In this document: piece by piece, positions 55,601-64,000 of the stretch | Layout of the letters: each line of letters begins with the position of its first letter | How positions within the stretch are numbered: position 1 is the stretch's first letter | Source: Ascaphus truei | Taxonomy: Eukaryota > Chordata > Amphibia > Anura > Ascaphidae | NCBI GenBank assembly: GCA_036426205.1 | Contig: CM071568.1 | Location: forward strand, 229,868,148 to 229,932,147 | DNA length: 64,000 nt | Direction of reading: 5' to 3' | Translations under genes and position numbers: made by a program | Notes under the pieces: model-generated | What the model was told of the DNA's origin: nothing | The model's input: the letters and a program-made list of their open reading frames with translations, nothing else | The model's database searches: none

Positions 55601-58600
55601 TCTGTTGTCTTGTCTTTATATTGCTCATATGTTTCATTTCTTTTCATATATTTTCTAATTTGTTTGAGAGTGTATGTGTGACCGATCTCCTGGTTTTGAT
55701 AAACCTGGTCCTCTAGGCTGGTTAATTTTGTATAATGCTTCAGCACAAACTGTCTCCCCCTGGCCCGGTTGGATCTCCCATTGTCATCACTTTCAGGATT
55801 GGTTGGGTATCCTGTATCCAAGCAAATCAGGTCCGGAATCATACGCAATCCGGACACTATATGTGTGGGGATCTACTGTCATCTCATTCTCAATTCGACA
55901 GGTTTTGTTGTGGTGATGCAGAACACTCAGAATCCATGTCCTCCGCACATCACTATATAAAAATCAACATTGTTAATTCAACATAATGACTATAATTTGG
56001 TGCTCCTCTTTATTTATTTATTTATTTATTTATTTATTTTATTTTATTTATAAAATTTTTAACCAGGAAGTAATACATTGAAGTTACCCTCTCGTTTTCA
56101 AGTATGTCCTGGGCACGAGTAAAACAAAATAATACATGGTTAGCAAATACAGTTACTAAATGAACAAGGTATACATTATATACAAGACATTGCATGGCAG
56201 TCTATAGAAAATATATATTATGGCGATGAACTCAGTTACAACCAGATTAAAAGTGTGAGACCGCCTTGGAGATTGTGGGCTGAACATACTATGTTATGCA
56301 CATATGTTTTTGGTTAAAATTTGGAGATGTGCATCAGTTAAAGCTGCAGTTCAGTCCTTTAATGTTTTGGGTATGTAAATTTTTGTACGCAATAGTTTGT
56401 GTGTGCAATCTCTCTAATTAAAGAAATAACTGCATAGGTGCGAAATTATAGTTTCCTTGTATATTGATGTGCGGAGTTTGACTAATCTTTAAAAATATGC
56501 TTAATGTGAATGGTTTGACATGAACAAGAGGAACAAGCATGCTTGTTCAAATACAATACATTGTTTTTACAAGTAGTTTTGTTTAAAACTGAACATGCTA
56601 CATTATTTACTCTATTTGGTCAGTACACTAGTGATTGCTAGTCCAAAACACCATGCAGGATAATTATTGAACTGCAGCTTTACATAAAAAGCATATTTGA
56701 CATAATGATAAGGACATGGTAATGTTACATTTCAGTTTCACTCTAAACAAGTAATTGTAGTTTTATGTATAAATGCTGCATTTCCTCAAGTAATATTGAT
56801 CTCTAGCATACGACTCACCTGGTGTCGAATTTGAAAGAGATGGCCCAATATCTCGTGTTCCCTCCATTCCAAATATAAGACGGGGAGTCAATAATTGATA
56901 CATCTTTTCCTCGTCAGACTGTAACTTCAGTGGATGCTGGAGGTCCACCTCCTGTCCCACTTGTGATCGTCCGGCCTTTGCCATCTTTCTTGAGCCTATG
57001 TTTTATGTCCCCAATTCTTTTTACCGTCTCTGATGTCCTTGGAAAGACACCAGCTATGAGACAGCTCGGCATATCTGGCCCACCATTTTGACTTCGTGAC
57101 TGGTCTTGGTTTTACCTGTGTATATGTACAAGTTGTTGTCATATAATTGCAGTATTTAAAAATCATACTGTATGTGTTCAAATTGTAACAATTATAACAT
57201 GTCCCTCTAATTACAGACACCTATCAGTGCTAGGTCCATGTGCCGCATTCAATGACAAATTACATGTGACAATCAGCTGCACACTCTGTTTACAAGCATA
57301 CATGTTTAACAACTATTGTACACGTTTAGTCATGTCTTTAATTAACAGTTGTTATGACAATACCATTTATTTTAACAATGTGGATGAAATTACTGTGGGG
57401 ATCTCGGTAAGTAAACCAGTCCCACTATTGTCTGACTATATAATGGGCCTGTTAAAGTTCTCATCTAACCCACTCATCCTTCCCTCTTAGTAAGTGTTTA
57501 TCATATCCTAGAATTTTTAATAATGACAATTTTCATCACCCTTGCCCTCACCACCCGTCACCCTTTGTTAATTGTATGTTATTACATTTTGTAGGCACCT
57601 TGAATAATGATCTACCCTCACTTTGAGTCATTTATATATAGCACATTGTAAAGTATTCTTGGATTGGTTAGTATTCATTAGAGTGCGACTACACTTTTTA
57701 TGTTCTATAGGTACTTAAGACAGATTTAGAGTCCCTTCAATTTTCCACACACCCCAACAACTTACAACCAGTGAAATTAGTTTAATACGCACGAATGCAG
57801 CATATACACACTCATTTATATATTGTTTATCCGACTAATTCAATACAAACACTTACATGGCTAATGATTCCATGAGACGTGTGTCGTAGAATCCTGACAC
57901 TTTCACCAGGATGTCATTTTGCGTGGGTAAAGCGGGGTTTTCTTTCGTAGGGCCCTCCCTCCGCTCCGGCTTGTTTGATGGGCCCGCATCATCACTTCCA
58001 GTCATCATCATCAAATCACATGTGTTTGTATGGTGAACAGTGTCCCTTTCTCCCCATCCAGTAGTGTTCCCGCTACCTCATCCACCTGCACTCACCCACC
58101 TGGCGTTCATCACGGGACGTACCTGCCGGCAAACATGTCGTCTCACTCCACTCCCCCGCTTCCCCCACCACCCCACCCCACGCACCTCCTTCCACTCCCC
58201 ATGCTCCCCCCCCCCCTCCCTACTTGCCACTAAGCCCTGCACCTCCTCCCTCTCACGGCTCCCCCACTCCCCCACTCCTCCCCCCCTCCCACCGCCCCGC
58301 CAGTCCCTCCTCCACTAGGCCCCCGCTCTCGCCCCACCTCCCCCCGACGTCCCAACTCCCCTCCCAACCACCGTCCCCTCCCCTCTCCAATCCCTCCCCC
58401 CCTTACGCACCCTCCCCCTCCCTCCTCCCCGTCTCACATGCTCGCCCCCCCTGAAGATCCCCTTCACTAGATTGAGCCAGCCCCCGGATGGTCCCCCCCA
58501 TCCCCCTCACATCCTGCCCCTTCCCAGTCCGTCATCATCCCCCTCCCTGCCCCGCCCTCCCCCCCCCCCTCCACCAACGCCTCCCCAAACTACCATTCTC

Positions 58601-58945
58601 CCCCCTCATGGAACCCCCCGTTATACTCCCCCCTCCCCCTGCAACCAACAAAAAAAAAAAACACGAGGCTCCTCCCCTCCCGCCTCTCTACACCCCCCTT
58701 AGTCGCGGAACCCCCCCGTCCCCCCATACTCCCCATCGCCCGGACCCCTCCATCCTCCCCCTCTCGGACCCCACTCCCATGCACGAATAAACCTAACCCA
58801 CCCACCGGTAAGAGTAGAGCCCCCCTCTCCCCCTCCCCAAGGTCCTCCCCGGGTAGACCCGACGCTCAATTCCCACTCCCCACTCCCACCAGCCACCGCA
58901 CCGCACCACTCCCATTCCACTCCCACGTCCACCCTCCCCATGTCC
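52675..58945 (-). pseudogene. Myb-like accessory gene, copy 2 (indel-riddled)
   Basis: Corresponds to 35942-41604. The Myb exon (about 56815-57115) is fairly clean. The 18-bp repeat tract (about 53385-55395) and the 30-bp tract (about 52780-53250) are badly garbled, and the 51-bp tract (about 58120-58920) has collapsed into C-rich text. Splice sites are recognisable. Confidence 0.7.
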
Positions 58946-60021
58946 AATCATCCTCTCTATTTGACTCACTCCACAAGAAACAAATATAAAGAAAAATGAC
59001 ACAACTAATAAAAGTTCAATCACATAACAATACAAAAAAGTAGATAAAAAAATAATAACACAAGACAACTCACTCAATTCGCCAACAAAATCACCAACTC
59101 TCCCAACTACTACTACCAACTCGACTCTATCCTCTCAACAACAACACCCACACTAAATGACAAAATGGACGCTTTATATAGGGTATCCCTCCCAAATAGT
59201 TGTCCACAAGTGTGATTACTCTTGTTTTCAGGTGATTGCCTAAATTGACGACGTCAGTCATTTCAGAATTTAACCACTGCAGTGCCATGTCCCAACCCAA
59301 AAATAATGACACCCCTGTAATTGACAACAATATATTACATGGATTCACTCCTTCCATGGTCTCTCTCCCACATATACCCCAGAAAAATAAGGGGACATAC
59401 ATGAACCTCAGGGACCATCATTGCCTTACGTGTAAATGAACACTATAAAATTAATGATTACATTTGCTTTAATAGTACTGTCAATGAGCATGGGGTCCTC
59501 TGAGCGAACAGTATTGGTTTCAGTCCGGGAACCCCCTTCTTCAGGAGATACAGGCCCCTTTATGGGGTGCCGGTATCCTCCGGCTGAATATACATTTCCC
59601 GGTCACGTGACGCGAGGGCTTGAAAATTACAGTGATACCGGCAGCAGTAAACGGGGCCTGTACCTCATGAGTAGGGGTCCCCCAGAGCTGACAATAATGC
59701 GGTTTCAGCTCCGGAGACCCCCTGCTCCATGTACAATATTAATCAAATGTATTTATGTACTGTATAATTGCCTGTAACAGCCTTGCATGGAGATGGCAAA
59801 TCTACATGCAAATGTTACATGCGGCTTTTTTTTCTATCAGCTAGCGTACGTAAAGGTTAAGAACGCTAGCAGGGGGGAAAAAGCATCACGTACGCTGTGG
59901 GTGTTCTGAGCTATTTGAAGCAGGTACGTTAAAAAATGGCCTCAAGGCCTTAGTGCATCGCGTCCCCGGCTTCACTTTTTAACGAACCTGTTTTTTGGCC
60001 AAATCAGAACGCAAAGCCATT

Positions 60022-60041
60022 GAGCTTGGTGCATAGCCCCC
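60022..60041 (-). repeat. Right terminal inverted repeat of copy 2
   Basis: GAGCTTGGTGCATAGCCCCC, one mismatch from the copy 1 end. It is followed by ATAAACAC; ATA also stands directly before the left TIR of copy 1 (26915-26917). Confidence 0.85.
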
Positions 60042-60533
60042 ATAAACACACACGACATGCAATTATTAGAGTACTGTAGGTACCATATTCACACACTTAC
60101 TCTGGTAAGGAAAAGCACCATCTAGATGTAGTCCTTCGAGTCCCAGTACTCCCATGGGAACTCTAGGCCCAGGAATAATGGGATGCTTGGTGGGGTCCCA
60201 ATGGGCTCTGTGGTGCGGCATCAACATCTGATTGCCATCCTAATAATAAAGGGTTTCTAGACATTTCAAGGCATTTCTAGTGACATTGTTAAATTTGACA
60301 ATATATTGTATAGAAACACGTGAAGTTTTTGGCAGGTCCAAATATATTCAGTGTGCCATCTTTGGGACACATACTGAATTGCAATTACTTAAATAAACAC
60401 CACAAATAATTGTGCTTGCTGACCGTAGCCAAGCCACAGATGAGCCGTGATGAACAAAGTGTTCACGTGGCTGCAATCTCGCACATTGTGAGGATACCAA
60501 AAACAGTCAGTCTGGCTACATCTCTACTAGTAT
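60042..60533. other. No gene recognised
   Basis: Flanking DNA of the element; no ORF or repeat end recognised. Confidence 0.4.
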
Positions 60534-60912
60534 ACAGGTGCGCCGAAGAGTATTCTAAAACTTGCCTTAAACTTGCCTTGGAAAATCTGGGGCTATCACC
60601 AACAAGAACTGGGTACATGCTGGGTACATGCTGCAACATTACAGTGACATTTCTGCAGACAGACTAATGGCCCATCGGATTAACAGCGGGGGTCCCTGCA
60701 GTCCATTCAAACTGCATCCCACCCCTGCTGTGTGTATCCGATGGGCCATTAGTCTGTCTGCAGAAATGTCACTGAAATTTTGCAGATGTACCCAGCATGT
60801 ACCCAGCATGTACCCAGCATGTACCTGGGTTCCAGCATGTACCCAGCATGTACCTGGGTCTTGTTGGTGATTGCCCCAGATTTGTTTTAGAATACTCATC
60901 GGCACTGCAGTA
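60534..60912. mobile_element. Foldback element, about 380 bp
   Basis: The outer arms are inverted: GAGTATTCTAAAAC on the left (about 60547) and GTTTTAGAATACTC on the right (about 60885). Further inside, TGACATTTCTGCAGACAGAC and TAATGGCCCATCGGAT (60647-60682) are perfectly inverted at about 60738-60773. A 10-bp GTACCCAGCAT tandem repeat sits in the right arm. No coding capacity. It is a hairpin-type MITE; the ends are not exact and no target duplication was confirmed. Confidence 0.7.
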
Positions 60913-62654
60913 GGTTTGTTGCATTATATGCTCATTCCATATGCATTTTATCACCTTTACATGTCAACAAGGGGTCTCTCCTGAATGGTGAAAGCATTTA
61001 GTGATCTTTAACAGTCATTCAACGGATTGGCAATTTAGGGTCATTAATTGATGTGCTTCAAAGGTGGTACACAACATTTTCGTAATCAGCCAAATTGCTA
61101 TAAATTTCCCCAAATTTCTGCAGAATCTTGTGATACATTACCAAGGGCAATCTGACCTGAATATGGGGGCATGTGACCTGCATATTTACTTTTAATGGAT
61201 GCTATGTGATCTTTAGTGAACATTTTGCACATATCAATTGATATCATTGTTTAGTGAATCACAACAAAGAGTTCACTTACTGTACTTTACTTTTGTACAT
61301 TTTTGTGGATTCAGTTTTGTGCCAATTATTATATAAAATGTTGTCTAAACAATCTCCTTAACAAATTATTATCAGGAACCATTCAAATGAGCTCAAATGA
61401 TAAACAAAGACTAGATGTACACTTAATCAGGCTGAACAATTTTATAACAGTCGCTAATACATTATTATATATATTTCTTTTCCTTTAGGGAACAGATGAG
61501 AAATGTCTTTAAATGTGTCCTTTTTTTGCCACAACTTGTGTCCTATCGTCTACATTCTTAGAAGAACAGATTTAAATACCAATTGTTAATAAGCTCGGCA
61601 CATACTTTTGTCCATATTTTGTATGGAAGTTCATTGATTGAATATTCTGAGATGTACCATAAAATAATTGTGTACTATTCTATTTGGCACAGATGGACTA
61701 ACAAAAATATTTCTGATTGCTTGTTGCATTTTCACAGCTGAATATGCTAATATAAACTATCCCGGATTCAACAAAACAGCTGTCACCTACACATACATTT
61801 CAAATGTTTTGTGATTGAGAACATATATTGTGATTTTTGTGACAATCTCTATAAAACAATATTTTAGATTTTCTTTCAACTGACATGTTATTAAATTTCC
61901 CTTTCTTAGAAGCAAAGCTTGTATCAAATTTTAGTCTCAAGTTTGGCAACAACATCTTATCCATGTTTTTCTTGCATACGCCATAATATGTGCCATTTAA
62001 ATCAGCATTTTATTGTCAGTCCTTTCCCCTGCCTGAACATTAACATCCAGCAATATATAATCTAAAATATCTGCATATTGTTATAGAATATAGTATACTG
62101 TATGAACATTTAATAAAAATAATACTGGAAGATACAAGTGTTACAGAGTTACAGAGATCTATAAGACTGTGGTTCATGTATAAGCGGCACTATTACATAC
62201 AGTACAGTAAGACACCTTCCACAGCCAAAATGTGTCTTCCCGTGCCGGAAGATTTCTATCCTTAAGCAAAAGCACAACTAAGATATTAACAGATCCGATA
62301 CTGCTTTGCTTTCACATGCAACAGTTGGGGAACAATTTAACAATGAAGCAACTAGTGGTTGGAAGTGGTACAGTACTATTAGTAAAAGTACAGGTTTCTA
62401 GGCCACGTATAGAAAAAACAACAAACAATTCATTAGTACTTTGAAGGTAATAAATAAGCAGGATTTATCTGGCAGAACAGCCTTGCTTCATCTCCATAAT
62501 TTAAGACTCCCTGTATGTGACTTAGCATTTTTAACTTCTCTAATGAGCTACCACTAGTACTTAATCTTAGATGTGCCAATGCAGTTAATGCATAATATGG
62601 AAGTGTAGATACTGAATGAGGTTAGAATAGCTCTTTTAATTTCTGGATTTGTAT
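60913..62654. other. No gene recognised
   Basis: AT-rich DNA with short ORFs only; nothing assignable. Confidence 0.4.
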
Positions 62655-63490
62655 TCTGTCACATACGGCACACCTGTGAGCACGTGACCTGCATACAGGA
62701 CAAGGGTTAATACACAGCTCTAGCTGGCCCACTTTTCATCTTTGCAAAAGTCCCTCAAATGAACAATATCTCCCCCTCAATTCGTCCTCATATATCATCT
62801 GTCACGAACAACACACAAGTGAGCACATGACTTAGATATGAAACCAGGGTAAATACACATTGCTACTCTAGCCAACTCCCCTTTCTCCTGCACAAGTTAC
62901 ATTCAATGAGTTAATATTAACCTCTTACTCAATTGCAATCATATATATACTCCCCACCACCTGAAAACTTATGCAAAATATGTAAATTAATATATCTGCC
63001 AGGGTCCCAGGTCCCTGTTAATTATAGAAAAAATATACACTTAACCCACAAAAATCTAAAGTAGCAAAATGTGTCCGAAAAATGTAAATACTCTCTCTGG
63101 AGCGTGCAACAGTTCATTTAGAGCCCCAAACAATTACTTATTAAAGAATTGTTTAATATATATAAAAATAAAGTGCTTCAGATTACAGAAAAATATAATT
63201 GCAAGAATATACAATTACAGTAAATGCAAAACAATTTCTTCAAATACAGGCTAAAACATAAAACATCCAGTAGAGAAAAAAACGAATGGCGCACTCCCAT
63301 TGGTATCTCCAGGGGTTATTTATACTTATGCCTTCGGATGGAGTTGCTGCGGGCTTGAGCACCCCAATTCCTTTACCTGTAAAACATAAAACAGAAATCC
63401 CTATGCAATACTTTACCATATGTCATAGATTTTCCCCAGAGAGGTCACTTGCATAGAAATATGAGAATTCACGTGTTTGGTCCAAAACAC
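62655..63490. repeat. Dispersed repeat shared with 12852-13930
   Basis: CACCTGTGAGCACGTGAC, CAAGGGTTAATACA and CAATATCTCCCCCT match the start of the repeat at 12852, and ATATGAGAATTCACG its end. A second copy of the start motif (CACAAGTGAGCACATGACTT) follows at about 62815, so the front part is duplicated here. Likely LTR or UTR of a retroelement. Confidence 0.4.
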
Positions 63491-63606
63491 ACCTCTGTTG
63501 AATTCTGTCGCAGATTGTTTCCCTAAAAAGTAACATTAGAAATAACCTTTGGGGGAAGGAGGAAGGGAAACTTTGCTGTAAAAGCCCTGATTATGGATTA
63601 TATCAT

Positions 63607-64000
63607 TGTGAGGATACGGTGATTGCGGCGCTCACAGCGCGACCCCTCCTCATCTCTGAATGCCCCCTCTGCCGTGAGACGACTTCCTCTCCTCACCTGA
63701 CCTGCTCCCGCTGTGCGGGGGGCGCCCCCCTCGTTTCCGGCGGGCCGACGCTGCCCCGCGGCTTTTCATGGCTCTGGCGGTTCCCTCTGGTCCCGAGCGC
63801 GCGCTCTCCGACTTTACAGAGCGCGCGCCGGGCAAGGATAATTTATTCACTGCACTAGCAGTGAAACCACGCCCCCAAATCTCTCAAAGGCTGCCACTTA
63901 ACCCTAAAGCTCCCCACCTGGCTGCATATTATAGGAACCAATCCAGGACAGCTCCTCATGTTCCTCCAGGACTGCCTCCGTTCCCTATTGGTCAGCCGCA
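63607..64000 (+). repeat. LTR of the Gypsy-2 family, cut by the window edge
   Basis: Starts TGTGAGGATACGG and follows the sense strand of the Gypsy-2 LTR (20677 downwards) with substitutions such as GCGCGCG for GCGTGCC. The 394 bases visible cover most of U3 and stop just before the TATA box. It is in the opposite orientation to Gypsy-2. Whether a full element or a solo LTR follows cannot be seen. Confidence 0.9.

Larger units (their letters stand above)
43230..60041. mobile_element. Second, noisy copy of the giant Harbinger element, left end missing
   Basis: The order of every part of copy 1 (27263-42706) is repeated: transposase, nested PLE, forkhead, 30-bp and 18-bp repeats, Myb exons, 51-bp repeats and right TIR. 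Corresponding length is about 16,812 against 15,444 bases, about 9% longer, mostly from one- and two-base insertions spread over coding and non-coding DNA alike. Error density is uneven (56000-57600 and 59130-60000 are cleaner). This pattern fits unpolished long reads better than natural decay. Confidence 0.8.

Overview
The window looks like intergenic, transposon-packed DNA from a vertebrate, most likely a frog or toad. The reasons are the mix of PIF/Harbinger, hAT, Ty3/gypsy chromovirus, Penelope-like (PLE) and L2/L1-type LINE sequences, spliced transposon genes, CA/TG microsatellites and large minisatellites. The species is an inference. I see no ordinary host gene, tRNA, rRNA or CRISPR array.

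Layout. 1-1.3 kb: two L2-like LINE fragments. 2.8-9.6 kb: foldback DNA, degenerate local duplications, hammerhead-like PLE remnants, and 27-bp and 35-bp tandem arrays. 11.1-11.6 kb: a Harbinger-type MITE with a TAA target duplication. 15.1-15.9 kb: two opposed hAT MITEs with perfect 8-bp target duplications. 16.0-16.6 kb: an L1-like 3' end. 17.5-25.1 kb: a nest on the minus strand, in which an old Gypsy (Gypsy-1) is broken by a PLE reverse-transcriptase fragment and by a second, fuller Gypsy chromovirus (Gypsy-2). The start of the Gypsy-2 transcript is complementary to the sequence just after its LTR, as expected for Tf1/sushi-type self-priming.

26.9-42.7 kb: the main object, a 15.8-kb PIF/Harbinger-like element bounded by 20-bp perfect terminal inverted repeats with symmetric subterminal repeats. 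It carries a spliced DDE transposase (+), a spliced Myb/SANT-like accessory gene (-) with three in-frame tandem-repeat tracts, a nested PLE with inverted arms, and, between the two transposition genes, an intact single-exon ORF for a divergent forkhead-domain protein (-). A forkhead transcription-factor-like cargo in a giant Harbinger element is the most interesting content here. In the family as known, the DDE protein cuts the DNA and the Myb-like protein binds it and helps nuclear import; a role for the forkhead protein is unknown.

43.2-60.0 kb repeats nearly the whole element without its left end. It is about 9% longer than copy 1 and full of single-base insertions and deletions in every region, coding or not. 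This looks like unpolished long-read consensus, so the apparent tandem duplication may be an assembly artefact. 60.0-64 kb: flanking DNA with a foldback element, a repeat shared with 12.9-13.9 kb, and part of a Gypsy-2-family LTR running off the right edge.
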